Part shown: in pieces, positions 42,044 to 51,133 of the stretch
How the letters are laid out: the number at the start of each line of letters is the position of its first letter
How positions within the stretch are numbered: the stretch's first letter is position 1
Source: a virus
Reading direction: 5' to 3' (one strand)
Length of the DNA: 62,042 nucleotides
IMG/VR virus record: IMGVR_UViG_3300027969_000107
Coordinates: 1-62,042 of that record
The notes under the pieces: generated by a model
Databases searched by the model: none
The model's input: only the letters and a program-made list of their open reading frames with translations
Told to the model about the DNA's origin: nothing
Made by a program: the position numbers and the translations under genes

Positions 42044-42688
42044 ATGAAAAAATTATGTTTATCTCTATTGATGTTTTTTAGTGGTTTAACTTTTGCACAA
42101 ACCACTCCTACGATTGCCTTGTGTGATGGTGATTATGCTCTTTGTGCAGCTTCTACTTGTAGACTTACAGGTAATAAAATTCAAACTAATGATGGAAAAT
42201 CTTGGCCAGAAGTTATTTGTACCTGTCCTATTCTAAAAGGTAAAGCAATTGCAGATTTGACTGGTGGTAATATGAAAGGTTCTTGTGCTGCTCCAACAGG
42301 TCAAGTATGGAGTTTATTTGCACCAAAAGTATATTATCCACAAGAAGCTAGTAACTTTGTAACTACTCCAAAATCTGCAACTAGAGCATCAGTTCAAGCT
42401 TGCTCTGGACAATTTGCACAGGGGTCAACAAATTGCTGGAGTATGATTTGCACAATTGGAAAAACAATTAATGGTTCACCTACTGCTGAGTGTAAGTGTC
42501 CTATTGGTCAAATTCAACACGGCACCGAGTTCTTAACAGAAGCTGGTCAAAGCAATCAATCTGCTTGCACCGAACATCCTGTTGCAGCACCTGACTTTTT
42601 ATCATCATCATTATTGGAAAAACTTGATAAACCTGAAAATGATGAAAGTTTAATAAGAGAAATTGTAAAGAAAAGAAATAAAAAATGA
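42044..42688 (+). CDS. Secreted cysteine-rich protein
   Basis: 214 residues. Sec signal peptide (MKKLCLSLLMFFSGLTFAQ) and about twelve Cys in pairs (LCDGDYALCAASTC, VICTCPI, CKCPIG), forming two similar halves: CTCPILKGKAI and CKCPIGQIQHG. Disulfide-bonded periplasmic or surface protein. No family recognised; unusual for a phage. Confidence 0.65.
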   Translation: MKKLCLSLLMFFSGLTFAQTTPTIALCDGDYALCAASTCRLTGNKIQTNDGKSWPEVICTCPILKGKAIADLTGGNMKGSCAAPTGQVWSLFAPKVYYPQEASNFVTTPKSATRASVQACSGQFAQGSTNCWSMICTIGKTINGSPTAECKCPIGQIQHGTEFLTEAGQSNQSACTEHPVAAPDFLSSSLLEKLDKPENDESLIREIVKKRNKK

Positions 42689-42846
42689 AATCATTAATCT
42701 TAGCCCTAACATTAGTATTTGCATTACCAACCTTTGCATCCGAAACAAAAAAAGTTTGTGTTAAAGATTCTAAAGGTAAAGAAACTTGCAAAACAATTAA
42801 GGTGCATAAAAAATTAGAAGGTACGAAAGTACCAGAAAAAAAGTAA
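42685..42846 (+). CDS. Small secreted two-cysteine protein
   Basis: 53 residues: signal peptide MKSLILALTLVFALPTFAS, then a lysine-rich mature peptide with CVKDSKGKETC. Its ATG overlaps the previous stop and its stop is immediately followed by the next ATG. The mature peptide is about 34 residues. Confidence 0.65.
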   Translation: MKSLILALTLVFALPTFASETKKVCVKDSKGKETCKTIKVHKKLEGTKVPEKK

Positions 42847-43275
42847 ATGGCAGACAAATCACAAGAATGTGTTGATGTTTTAATAGACGTTGGCATATTA
42901 AAGACCCAAGTGTTGACATTATCAGCACTTTGTAATAAAATGGACCAAGTCATCGAAAAACTTGTGGACCAACACGACCGACATTTATCAAAGGTGTATG
43001 AATCAATGGACAGTCAAAGAAAAGAAAAAGATGATGATATTGCCGAAATACATCAAAGGGTGGATATGGTATTGGATAAAGTGCAACAATCCGAAAATCG
43101 TATTATGGCAGAAATTAAAGATTTGAAAGAAACCATGGCTAACCATGTGGATTCATCCAAATCACAATATGAGAAATTAAATCAATGGAAGTGGTCAATT
43201 GCCGGTGGTATTATTGTCATAACATGGTTGATTTCTCACTCAAGTTTTGATACAATACTGAAAGCATTGCGTTAA
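42847..43275 (+). CDS. Coiled-coil protein with C-terminal TM segment
   Basis: 142 residues: a coiled coil from about 20 to 115 and one C-terminal TM (WSIAGGIIVITWLIS). Tail-anchored topology. It ends the lysis/envelope block; function unknown. Confidence 0.65.
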   Translation: MADKSQECVDVLIDVGILKTQVLTLSALCNKMDQVIEKLVDQHDRHLSKVYESMDSQRKEKDDDIAEIHQRVDMVLDKVQQSENRIMAEIKDLKETMANHVDSSKSQYEKLNQWKWSIAGGIIVITWLISHSSFDTILKALR

Positions 43276-43300
43276 ATAATTTTTTTATAATTGGTATATA

Positions 43301-44314
43301 ATGAGTATTTTTATTGATAGGCAGTTTTTGCTTAGGATTTCTCCTAAGCTTCAACGATTTACACAGAAAAAGGATGACCTGTATAATTTCAGGTGTCCTC
43401 TCTGTGGAGATTCACAAAAAAATAAAACAAAATGTCGTGGATATGTTTATCGCAAAAAGAATGACTATTTCTATATGTGTCATAATTGTGGTGCTGGAAC
43501 AAATTTCTATAATTTCCTAGAAAAAGTTGATCCAACTTTAATTAAAGAATATTCTTTAGAAAGATATAAGAATGGAGATAACAACAGAAGCAACCACATC
43601 GAACCAGATTTTCAGGAGTGTAAGCAAGAAGCGCCCAAGTTTAAGAAAGCCTTGGAACTTCCATCACTTGACTCTTTACCAGAGGCGCATTTTGCTAAGA
43701 AGTATGTTCAACAAAGAAGGATTCCAGAGACCTTTTACTCGCAACTATACTTTGCGGAAGACTTTGCATCCTTCATACAAAATCTTGGGATTGAGAAAGA
43801 TGGACTTCATAAGGAAGACAAGCGCCTCGTTATTCCCTTTTATGATAAAGAAAAAAACCTTGTTGCCATACAGGGGCGAGCGCTAGGAGAATCAAAGTTA
43901 AGATATATTACTATCAAACTGCATGATGATAACCAGAAAGTCTTTGGTGCTGATAGGATAGACGAGGACAAGACGATATATGTGGTGGAAGGTCCTATTG
44001 ACAGTATGTTCCTAGACAATGCTGTGGCTACTGCGGACAGTAACTTGGAATCCATCACCTCTATATACGATAAGAGTAAAGTTGTTTTGGTGTTTGATAA
44101 TGAACCAAGAAATAAAGAAATAGTTAAAAAAATTGATGATGCTATAGAAAATCATTTTCATGTTGTAATTTGGCCTGAAATGATTGATTCCAAAGACATT
44201 AATGATATGGTGCTTGATGGGTTTTCACCTGACGAAATCCAAGACATTATAAGTAAATATACGTTTGTAAATTTAAGAGCCAAAGCCGAATTGGTGAATT
44301 GGAAAAAGATTTAA
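43301..44314 (+). CDS. 61: DNA primase gp61
   Basis: 337 residues. Zinc-binding N-terminus FRCPLCGDSQKNK and CHNCGAGTNFYNF (C2C2/C-H type), then a Toprim-like core with VVEGPIDSMFLDN and KVVLVFDNEPRN. Partner of gp41 in Okazaki primer synthesis. No convincing Shine-Dalgarno is seen (GGTATATAATG); the start is set by homology of MSIFIDRQFL. Confidence 0.93.
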   Translation: MSIFIDRQFLLRISPKLQRFTQKKDDLYNFRCPLCGDSQKNKTKCRGYVYRKKNDYFYMCHNCGAGTNFYNFLEKVDPTLIKEYSLERYKNGDNNRSNHIEPDFQECKQEAPKFKKALELPSLDSLPEAHFAKKYVQQRRIPETFYSQLYFAEDFASFIQNLGIEKDGLHKEDKRLVIPFYDKEKNLVAIQGRALGESKLRYITIKLHDDNQKVFGADRIDEDKTIYVVEGPIDSMFLDNAVATADSNLESITSIYDKSKVVLVFDNEPRNKEIVKKIDDAIENHFHVVIWPEMIDSKDINDMVLDGFSPDEIQDIISKYTFVNLRAKAELVNWKKI

Positions 44315-44361
44315 GTTTGTGTAGTAAAATAATAATAACGATAACACTTTAAGGCAAAAGC

Positions 44362-46167
44362 ATGACTGACTATTTGGGCATTAAAATAGATTTGGAACGA
44401 GATAAATTATTTGATGAACTTGGAATTAAACGATTACAAGAATCATACATGAAAGAAGATGAAACTTCACCACAACATAGATTTGCATTTGTATCAAAAT
44501 CATTTGGAACTAACGATGAACACGCACAAAGACTATATGAATACAGCAGTAAGCATTGGCTCTCTTATTCTACTCCCATTCTCAGTTTTGGTCGTAGTAA
44601 GCGTGGGATGCCTATATCATGTTTCCTTAATTATATTGAAGATACTGCGGAGGGATTAGTTGATAATCTATCAGAAACTAATTGGCTTTCTATGCTCGGG
44701 GGTGGTGTTGGCATTGGCTTTGGTATTCGTTCAGCAGACGATAAATCTACTGGTGTCATGCCTCACCTCAAAATCTATGACGCCAGTTCTTTGGCATACA
44801 GGCAAGGTCGCACTCGCCGGGGCAGTTATGCTGCTTACCTCGACATTTCTCATCCGGACATTATCGGGTTTTTAGAAATGCGTAAACCGACTGGTGATCC
44901 AAACCAGCGGTGTTTAAATTTACATCACGGCATCAATATTACAGATGAGTTTATGCACATCATTGAACAGTCTATGTTGGATCCTGAATTCGATGATTCA
45001 TGGAATCTAGTTGATCCAGCATCAAAAGAAATCCGTGAAACTGTATCAGCAAAGATGTTATGGCAAATGATCCTTGAGTTGCGTATGCACACAGGTGAAC
45101 CATATATTCATTATATTGATACAAGCAACAATCATTTACCGCAATGGTTGAAAGATAAAGGTTTGAAAGTTCATCAATCAAATCTTTGTTCTGAAATCAT
45201 TTTACCAACAAACGAAGAACGAACAGCCGTATGTTGTTTATCTTCATTGAATCTGGAGACTTATGATGAATGGAAAGATAACAAACTATTTCTCAAAGAT
45301 GTTGCTGAGATGCTTGATAACGTGCTTAACTTCTTCATCGATAATGCTCCTGACGCTATTGCTCGTGCTAGATACTCCGCTCAGCGAGAGCGCTCTATTG
45401 GTATTGGTGCTCTCGGGTTTCATGCTTATCTACAACGTAACGGAATTGCTTTTGAAGGTGTTATGGCCAAAGTTGCCAACAACCGCATTTTCAAATCTAT
45501 TCGAGAAGGACTAAATGAAGCTAATAAACAACTTGGATTGGAAAGAGGTGAGGCTCCTGATGCGGTGGGAACTGGCAATCGTTTCAGTCATCTTATGGCT
45601 ATTGCACCAAACGCATCTTCTTCAATTATTATGGGTAACACTAGCCCTAGTATTGAGCCTTACCGTGCTAATGCTTATCGACAAGATACTCTTTCGGGAT
45701 CCTTCTTAAATAAGAATAAATGGTTAGATGCGGTTATTCAAAATCATTTAACCAATGAAAAACATGAAATTAATACTGATGAGTATAATGACATCTGGTC
45801 ATCAATCATTGCTAATGATGGTTCAGTTCAACATCTTGATATTTTAGACCAACATGAAAAAGATGTATTCAAGACATCGATGGAAATCGACCAACGATGG
45901 GTAATTGAACTGGCTGGTGATAGACAACAATATATTGACCAAGCACAGTCATTGAATTTATTCTTTAGACCAGATGCACACATCAAATATATCCACGCCA
46001 TTCACTTTATGGCATGGAAAAAAGGACTGAAAACACTTTACTACTGCCGTTCTGAAAAGATTGGTAAGGCTGATAAAGTATCTAAGAAGATTGAAAGAAA
46101 TGTTATCAAAGAGTTAGATATGACACAAATTGCTCAAGGCAACGATTGTATTGCTTGCGAGGGATAA
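44362..46167 (+). CDS. nrdA: Ribonucleotide reductase class I alpha subunit NrdA
   Basis: 601 residues, shorter than bacterial NrdA and lacking the N-terminal ATP cone, as in cyanophage enzymes, so dATP feedback is probably lost. Active-site cysteine PISCFLN, the catalytic SNLCSEI (N-x-C-x-E), AVCCLSSLNLE and the C-terminal redox pair CIACEG are present, and the Tyr pair for radical transfer sits in TLYYCRSE. It is followed directly by iscU-like and iscA-like genes, then nrdB. AAGGCAA precedes the start. Confidence 0.95.
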   Translation: MTDYLGIKIDLERDKLFDELGIKRLQESYMKEDETSPQHRFAFVSKSFGTNDEHAQRLYEYSSKHWLSYSTPILSFGRSKRGMPISCFLNYIEDTAEGLVDNLSETNWLSMLGGGVGIGFGIRSADDKSTGVMPHLKIYDASSLAYRQGRTRRGSYAAYLDISHPDIIGFLEMRKPTGDPNQRCLNLHHGINITDEFMHIIEQSMLDPEFDDSWNLVDPASKEIRETVSAKMLWQMILELRMHTGEPYIHYIDTSNNHLPQWLKDKGLKVHQSNLCSEIILPTNEERTAVCCLSSLNLETYDEWKDNKLFLKDVAEMLDNVLNFFIDNAPDAIARARYSAQRERSIGIGALGFHAYLQRNGIAFEGVMAKVANNRIFKSIREGLNEANKQLGLERGEAPDAVGTGNRFSHLMAIAPNASSSIIMGNTSPSIEPYRANAYRQDTLSGSFLNKNKWLDAVIQNHLTNEKHEINTDEYNDIWSSIIANDGSVQHLDILDQHEKDVFKTSMEIDQRWVIELAGDRQQYIDQAQSLNLFFRPDAHIKYIHAIHFMAWKKGLKTLYYCRSEKIGKADKVSKKIERNVIKELDMTQIAQGNDCIACEG

Positions 46168-46554
46168 ATGGCATACTCAGATAAAGTATTAGACCATTAC
46201 GAAAATCCACGCAACGTTGGTAAAATGGATTCAACTGATGAAAACGTTGGCACAGGTATGGTGGGAGCACCTGCCTGTGGTGATGTAATGAAACTTCAAA
46301 TCAAAGTGCAAGATGGAATAATTACTGATGCAAAATTTAAAACTTACGGGTGCGGCTCGGCTATTGCAAGTAGTTCGCTCGTCACGGAGTGGGTCAAGGG
46401 TAAAACGTTGGACCAAGCTAGACAAATTAAGAATGCTGAAATTGCAGAGGAACTCGCACTCCCGCCGGTTAAGATTCATTGTAGTATCCTTGCGGAAGAC
46501 GCTATTAAAGCAGCAATAAAAGATTACGAACTTAAATGTTCATGTAAGGTATAA
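46168..46554 (+). CDS. iscU: IscU-like Fe-S cluster scaffold
   Basis: 128 residues, standard length. The three cluster ligands and the Asp are in place: APACGDVM (C37, D39), TYGCGS (C62) and HCSI (H104, C105). The HscA-binding motif LPPVK (98-102) is intact, so it should interact with the host's chaperone. Its ATG abuts the NrdA stop. It probably builds [2Fe-2S]/[4Fe-4S] clusters or affects iron delivery to NrdB. Confidence 0.93.
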   Translation: MAYSDKVLDHYENPRNVGKMDSTDENVGTGMVGAPACGDVMKLQIKVQDGIITDAKFKTYGCGSAIASSSLVTEWVKGKTLDQARQIKNAEIAEELALPPVKIHCSILAEDAIKAAIKDYELKCSCKV

Positions 46555-46555
46555 A

Positions 46556-46882
46556 ATGGTTACTGTAACAGATAACGCTTTCAATAAAATTAGAGATTTA
46601 ATTGTTGAAGAAAAAGATAACGATAATTTGGCATTAAGAATGTCAGTTAAAGGTGGAGGATGTTCAGGTTTTCAATATGAATTCACCTTTGATGACAAAC
46701 AAGAAGAAGATGATTTTGTGATTGAAAAAGATTCCATTAAAGTGTTTGTTGATTCAATGTCAGCACAATACTTAATGGGAGCAACTTTAGATTATAAAGA
46801 TGAAAAATTTAATTCACAATTTATTATAACTAATCCAGAGGTTAAATCGACCTGTGGTTGTGGTTCATCAGTAGCATTTTGA
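46556..46882 (+). CDS. iscA: IscA/ErpA-like A-type Fe-S carrier
   Basis: 108 residues. Conserved cysteines C36 (GGGCSGF), C100 and C102 ([11 protein letters not shown]) are the A-type carrier set. One base separates it from iscU. Together they form a minimal assembly-and-delivery pair; the cysteine desulfurase, HscA/B and ferredoxin would be supplied by the host. Confidence 0.93.
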   Translation: MVTVTDNAFNKIRDLIVEEKDNDNLALRMSVKGGGCSGFQYEFTFDDKQEEDDFVIEKDSIKVFVDSMSAQYLMGATLDYKDEKFNSQFIITNPEVKSTCGCGSSVAF

Positions 46883-47517
46883 AACCTACACTTGCTTTAT
46901 TTGTATGTGATCCTAAATGTTCCATACAATCAAGTAATGGTGTAATCAAAGCATTATCTTCACACTATAATTTTAAATTATTTTCAAAGAATGAAGTTGA
47001 AGATGGATTTCTTGATGGCGTAGATATGGTTGTTTTTCCTGGTGGATTTGGAAGTTCAGATTCATATGATACTATACTTAAAAATAATACAAAATTAATA
47101 ACTGATTTTGTAAAAAACAGAGGCAGGTATCTTGGTATTTGTATGGGAGCATATTGGGCTGGTAAACATTACTTCAACATACTTGACAATGTGGATGCAG
47201 TTCAGTATATTAAACAACCTAATACTGATACAAAAAGGCCTCACGCCAAAGCAATCAACGTTACATGGAATGGCCAAAAAGAAAAGATGTTTTTTTATGA
47301 TGGTTGTGCTTTAACAGGTGAAGAATTTAAAACAATTGCAACATACGCTAACGGAGATCCAATGGCGATAATACAAAAAAGAATTGGATTGATAGGTTGT
47401 CATCCTGAGAGTGAGAAGTTTTGGTATGATAGTTATTCTTGGATGAAACCACATTGGCATAATAATAGCCATCATAAATTATTATTAGAGTTTGTCGATG
47501 AATTAATGCAGCAATAA
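46879..47517 (+). CDS. Class I glutamine amidotransferase-like protein (BPL_N type)
   Basis: 212 residues using TTG at 46879, overlapping the IscA stop; the longer TTG at 46858 would extend into isc[13 protein letters not shown] and [15 protein letters not shown] show the nucleophile elbow (G-x-C-x-G-A) of the GATase-like fold; [13 protein letters not shown] may hold the His/Glu. It resembles the N-terminal domain of eukaryotic biotin-protein ligase (BPL_N). Its role between iscA and nrdB is unknown. Confidence 0.7.
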   Translation: MKPTLALFVCDPKCSIQSSNGVIKALSSHYNFKLFSKNEVEDGFLDGVDMVVFPGGFGSSDSYDTILKNNTKLITDFVKNRGRYLGICMGAYWAGKHYFNILDNVDAVQYIKQPNTDTKRPHAKAINVTWNGQKEKMFFYDGCALTGEEFKTIATYANGDPMAIIQKRIGLIGCHPESEKFWYDSYSWMKPHWHNNSHHKLLLEFVDELMQQ

Positions 47518-47525
47518 AGGAAAAA

Positions 47526-48512
47526 ATGATTAAAAAAACAGAATCAAGAATGACCGATGAACGGACATATTTTAAACCTTTTAATTATCCTTGGGCTTAT
47601 GATGCATGGCTCAAGCATGAGCAATCTCACTGGTTACATACTGAAGTACCAATGCTCGAGGATGTTAAGGATTGGAAAAAGAAACTTACTAAGGAAGAGA
47701 AACAATTTCTCACACACATCTTTAGATTCTTCACCCAAGGAGATATTGACGTTGCTGGCGGTTATGTTAACAATTATCTTCCTTATTTCCCCCAACCCGA
47801 AATACGAATGATGTTGTTGGGCTTTGCTGCTCGTGAAGCCTTACATATTGCTGCTTACTCACATTTGATTGAAACTCTTGGATTACCGGATACAACATAC
47901 AATGAATTTATGGAGTATGCTGAAATGAAAGAGAAGCACGACTATGTGTTGAATATCTCCAGTCAAAATACTACCAAAGAAAATACAGCAACACATATTG
48001 CCGTGTTCTCTGCCTTTACTGAAGGTATGCAGTTGTTCTCATCATTCATTATGTTGTTGAATTTCCCACGCCATGGCAAGATGAAAGGTATGGGTCAGAT
48101 TGTTACTTGGTCTATTGTTGATGAAACGCAACATACGGAGAATATGGTTAAATTATTCCGCACATACATAGAAGAAAATCGTGAGATTTGGAACGATGAG
48201 CTCAAAGGTAGATTATACACCATTGCTGAACGCATGGTAGAATTAGAAGATAAGTTTATTGACCTGGCATTTCAGATGGGCGCCATGGAAGATTTATCTG
48301 CTGAAGATGTTAAGAAGTATATTCGTTATATTGCCGACCGCAGATTGATTTCTTTAGGACTCAAAGGTCAGTTTAAAGTGAAACGTAATCCTTTACCATG
48401 GGTAGAGGAAATGATTAACGCACCAACTCACACAAACTTCTTTGAAAATAGAGCAACCGATTACGCTAAAGGTGCCTTGTCTGGAGATTGGGGTGATGTG
48501 TGGGCCAAATAA
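47526..48512 (+). CDS. nrdB: Ribonucleotide reductase class I beta subunit NrdB
   Basis: 328 residues. Metal ligands and radical Tyr are in the EALHIAAYSH segment (E104, H107, Y111), with E166 (AFTEGMQ) and E200/H203 (VDETQHTEN); the Asp ligand is D73 or D75 in QGDIDVAGG. Ferritin-like fold with a dinuclear metal. Separated from nrdA by three genes of Fe-S/unknown function. Confidence 0.94.
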   Translation: MIKKTESRMTDERTYFKPFNYPWAYDAWLKHEQSHWLHTEVPMLEDVKDWKKKLTKEEKQFLTHIFRFFTQGDIDVAGGYVNNYLPYFPQPEIRMMLLGFAAREALHIAAYSHLIETLGLPDTTYNEFMEYAEMKEKHDYVLNISSQNTTKENTATHIAVFSAFTEGMQLFSSFIMLLNFPRHGKMKGMGQIVTWSIVDETQHTENMVKLFRTYIEENREIWNDELKGRLYTIAERMVELEDKFIDLAFQMGAMEDLSAEDVKKYIRYIADRRLISLGLKGQFKVKRNPLPWVEEMINAPTHTNFFENRATDYAKGALSGDWGDVWAK

Positions 48513-48521
48513 GGAAGTATA

Positions 48522-48707
48522 ATGACACACAAACAATTATCAGGAGAATGTTTAAGTTGTGAATCAACTTATACTGTATCATTTATGGAAGAAATGGTCT
48601 CACAAGATTTACCTGAAATGTGTCCGTTTTGTGGTGAACAAATCGAAGAATTATCCGAGGACTATATAGAGGATGATGAAGATTTGGATACTGGAGAATG
48701 GGACTAA
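48522..48707 (+). CDS. Small zinc-ribbon protein after nrdB
   Basis: 61 residues with CLSCES and MCPFCGE, two CxxC knuckles, and an acidic tail. Similar small ribbons follow nrdB in some cyanophages. It could bind zinc or iron (rubredoxin-like spacing 30+). Overlaps the next start. Confidence 0.72.
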   Translation: MTHKQLSGECLSCESTYTVSFMEEMVSQDLPEMCPFCGEQIEELSEDYIEDDEDLDTGEWD

Positions 48708-49144
48708 ACTGGCAATATGATGGTAAAGATTTTACTGAAGATTTGATTGGTAATAATTACGGGTTCGTGTATCAGATAATTAATCTGACGAATGGTAGAA
48801 AATACATAGGCAAGAAATTCTTTTATTCTGCCAAAACCAAACAAGTCAAAGGTAAGAAAAAACGATATAAAGCACCAAGTGATTGGCAAACTTACTATGG
48901 AAGTAGTGCCGAATTGGTTCAAGATGTGTTATCATTAGGGAATGAAAACTTCACTAGAGAAATACTACATCTTTGCCAATCCAAAGGCGAATGTGGTTAT
49001 CTTGAAGCTAAAGAACAATTTATCCGTGGTGTCATGGAATCAGATGACTACTACAACTCATGGATAATGGTACGAGTTAGAAAATCACATATCAAGGACT
49101 ATAATGCTAGACTTCTTAAAATATCTGAAGGAAGAACCGTTTGA
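48698..49144 (+). CDS. GIY-YIG-like nuclease domain protein
   Basis: 148 residues. GFVYQIINLTNGRKYIGKK fits the GIY-YIG arrangement (VYQI and KYIG), with a helical DWQTYYGSSAELVQD segment and a conserved Glu region (EAKEQF). Free-standing GIY-YIG (Seg-like) proteins are common in T4-likes. Possibly repair or homing; no intron is seen nearby. Confidence 0.72.
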   Translation: MGLNWQYDGKDFTEDLIGNNYGFVYQIINLTNGRKYIGKKFFYSAKTKQVKGKKKRYKAPSDWQTYYGSSAELVQDVLSLGNENFTREILHLCQSKGECGYLEAKEQFIRGVMESDDYYNSWIMVRVRKSHIKDYNARLLKISEGRTV

Positions 49145-49454
49145 CTTTTTAACCTTTTTAGAAGGTGACGAAAAAGACCAGATTACAATCATAGGACAAG
49201 AGTATGCTAATAAAGGTCTTCCAGTTGGCGGAAGCACTCTAGGTGAATCTTATCACATTGTCTTGTTCAGAGATAGTAAAGAAAAAAAAGATGAGTATGG
49301 CGACTTGGATTCGTTTGAGGCAATACTATCAGATCCATTAGAATACATTTCTGGATTAATACCATCCGGATTTTATGGTATAATTGCTAAAAGAACGACC
49401 ACATCAGAAAAAATAATTAATAAACTACTTGACAATATGAAAGAATCCATGTAA
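49104..49454 (+). CDS. Hypothetical protein with CTS-like N-terminus
   Basis: 116 residues. MLDFLKYLKEE fits the M-x-x-F-x-x-Y-L-x-E pattern of the internal proteins at 30337-38966. The rest (ITIIGQEYANKGLPVGGSTL) shows no known domain. It overlaps the GIY-YIG gene by 41 bases. Confidence 0.62.
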   Translation: MLDFLKYLKEEPFDFLTFLEGDEKDQITIIGQEYANKGLPVGGSTLGESYHIVLFRDSKEKKDEYGDLDSFEAILSDPLEYISGLIPSGFYGIIAKRTTTSEKIINKLLDNMKESM

Positions 49455-49457
49455 AAT
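49429..49457 (+). promoter_or_regulatory. Sigma-70 promoter for rnh
   Basis: TTGACA (49429-49434), 17 bp, TAAAAT (49452-49457), crossing the stop codon of the previous gene. Confidence 0.72.
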
Positions 49458-49485
49458 GGAGTTTTGAAACTATTGAAAGTTTGGT

Positions 49486-50331
49486 ATGATTCTCGTTGAC
49501 TTAAATCAAGTATTACTATCTGGTCTTATGGCACAGATATCAAATCAGAAAGGTGTAAAGCTGGATGAAAATCTAGTAAGACACATGATTCTGAATATTC
49601 TGCGTATGCACATTCGAAATTTCCGTAAAGAATATGGTGATGTTGTATTGTGTTGCGATAATCGTAAGTATTGGCGTAAAGAGTATTTTCCATTCTACAA
49701 AGCTGGCCGTAAGAAAACTCGTGAAAAATCAGATTTAGATTGGCACATGATTTTCGATATGTTGGCCAAGTTCAAGGTAGAACTCAAAGAAAACTTCCCA
49801 TATAAAGTAATTGATGTAGAAGGTGCTGAAGCGGATGATATCATTGGTACATTAACGCCAATTTATTCGGCACACGAAAAGATTTTGATTCTTTCTAGTG
49901 ATGGTGATTTTTTACAATTACAAAACTATAAAGATGTAAAACAATACAATCCTGCACAAAAGAAATATGTAATCTCCAAGAACCCAATCATGGATTTAAA
50001 AGAGAAGATTATTCGTGGTGATAAAGGTGATGGCATTCCTAATATCTTATCACCTGGAGATTGTTTTGTGCGTGACCTAAGACAGAAACCAATTACCAAA
50101 GGTACACTTGACAAACTTATGCAGGAGAGTTACCTTGAACAGGATGAAACGACCAAGGCCAATTATATGCGTAATGCTACATTAATTGACTTAACTTTTA
50201 TTCCAATTGAGATTAAAGAAAAAATTATAAATACATATGAAGAAACAAAACCGGCATCTCGCCAAAAGTTACTGAACTATTTTATAGAACATAAACTGAA
50301 AAACTTAATGGATGTAATAGAGGAATTTTAA
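49486..50331 (+). CDS. rnh: RNase H (T4 Rnh, 5'-3' exonuclease family)
   Basis: 281 residues of the FEN-1/T5 exonuclease superfamily. Acidic cluster: MILVDLN (first Asp), LCCDNRKYWRKEYFPFYKAG, VEGAEADDIIG and ILSSDGDFLQL, then KGDGIPN (helix-hairpin). Removes RNA primers at the lagging strand. It has its own promoter and its stop overlaps the next ATG. Confidence 0.94.
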   Translation: MILVDLNQVLLSGLMAQISNQKGVKLDENLVRHMILNILRMHIRNFRKEYGDVVLCCDNRKYWRKEYFPFYKAGRKKTREKSDLDWHMIFDMLAKFKVELKENFPYKVIDVEGAEADDIIGTLTPIYSAHEKILILSSDGDFLQLQNYKDVKQYNPAQKKYVISKNPIMDLKEKIIRGDKGDGIPNILSPGDCFVRDLRQKPITKGTLDKLMQESYLEQDETTKANYMRNATLIDLTFIPIEIKEKIINTYEETKPASRQKLLNYFIEHKLKNLMDVIEEF

Positions 50332-50753
50332 TGAAAAATATTTATGAAGTATTTGATGAATTTGAAGAAGCCAATGGTAAAAAAGCCAAGATGGAAGTAA
50401 TAGAGAAGAACCTATCAAAGACTTTGGTGGATGTCTTACAATTCACATTTCATCCAGATTGTAATTGGAAAATCAAGGATATGCCAGAGAACTACAAAAT
50501 TCCTGATACAAAACCAGGAATCTCACCATGTCAACTTTCTACCGAAATTAGAAAGTTGTATCTATTTCAGGAAGGACATCCTGAAGCTGAAAAATTATCC
50601 CCAAGAAGGCAAAATGAACTATTGATTCTTTTATTGGAATCTTTAGAACCTCGTGAAGCTGAAGTTATTATTGGTATCTTTAGAAAAGACCAAGGCGTGA
50701 GAGGTTTAGATTATAAATTCGTAAAGGAAGCATTTCCCACTCTCATACCTTAA
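50331..50753 (+). CDS. Conserved T4-like protein (DUF6433-like)
   Basis: 140 residues. MKNIYEVFDEFEEANGKKAK, LQFTFHPDCNWKIKDMPENY, LLLESLEPREAEVI and FVKEAFPTLIP correspond to a protein frequently found in cyanophage T4-likes. Function unknown; linked to rnh by start/stop overlap. Confidence 0.75.
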   Translation: MKNIYEVFDEFEEANGKKAKMEVIEKNLSKTLVDVLQFTFHPDCNWKIKDMPENYKIPDTKPGISPCQLSTEIRKLYLFQEGHPEAEKLSPRRQNELLILLLESLEPREAEVIIGIFRKDQGVRGLDYKFVKEAFPTLIP

Positions 50754-51124
50754 TGCAAAAAAGAGATAGAATAATTATCGTCTGTGGTGAATTCGACCCG
50801 TTAACATCGGAAGACCTCCAATTTCTAAAAAAAAGTAAACGAAAGGGAGATTGGTTGGTTGTCGGAGTTCATTCAGATTGGTGGATGATGTATGCTCGTG
50901 GAGGGTTTGTTCACAACTACGACACTCGCCGAGATATTGTAAGTAATCTTAGATGTGTTGATGAACTGTTCACTTTCAATGATTCTGATGGCACAGTCTG
51001 TCAGCTTCTCAAAATTGTAAAAATTTGTTATCCAAATACCGATATCACTTATGTGTCGGATATGGATATGCATAATATGCCGGAAACAAAAATCAGAGGC
51101 ATAACATTTGAAACCATGAAATAG
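50753..51124 (+). CDS. Nucleotidyltransferase-fold protein lacking HxGH
   Basis: 123 residues. IIIVCGEFDPLTSEDLQFLK, GDWLVVGVHSDWWM and TRRDIVSNLRCVDELFTF match the cytidylyltransferase fold, but the catalytic HxGH is replaced by TSED. Inactive or altered chemistry is likely. Starts on the last base of the previous stop. Confidence 0.7.
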   Translation: MQKRDRIIIVCGEFDPLTSEDLQFLKKSKRKGDWLVVGVHSDWWMMYARGGFVHNYDTRRDIVSNLRCVDELFTFNDSDGTVCQLLKIVKICYPNTDITYVSDMDMHNMPETKIRGITFETMK

Positions 51125-51133
51125 GAGATAGTA

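Noticed and set aside
43268-43300. Promoter directly before gp61
   Set aside because: TATATAAT is -10-like, but no -35 lies at 16-18 bp and the T-run upstream is uninformative.
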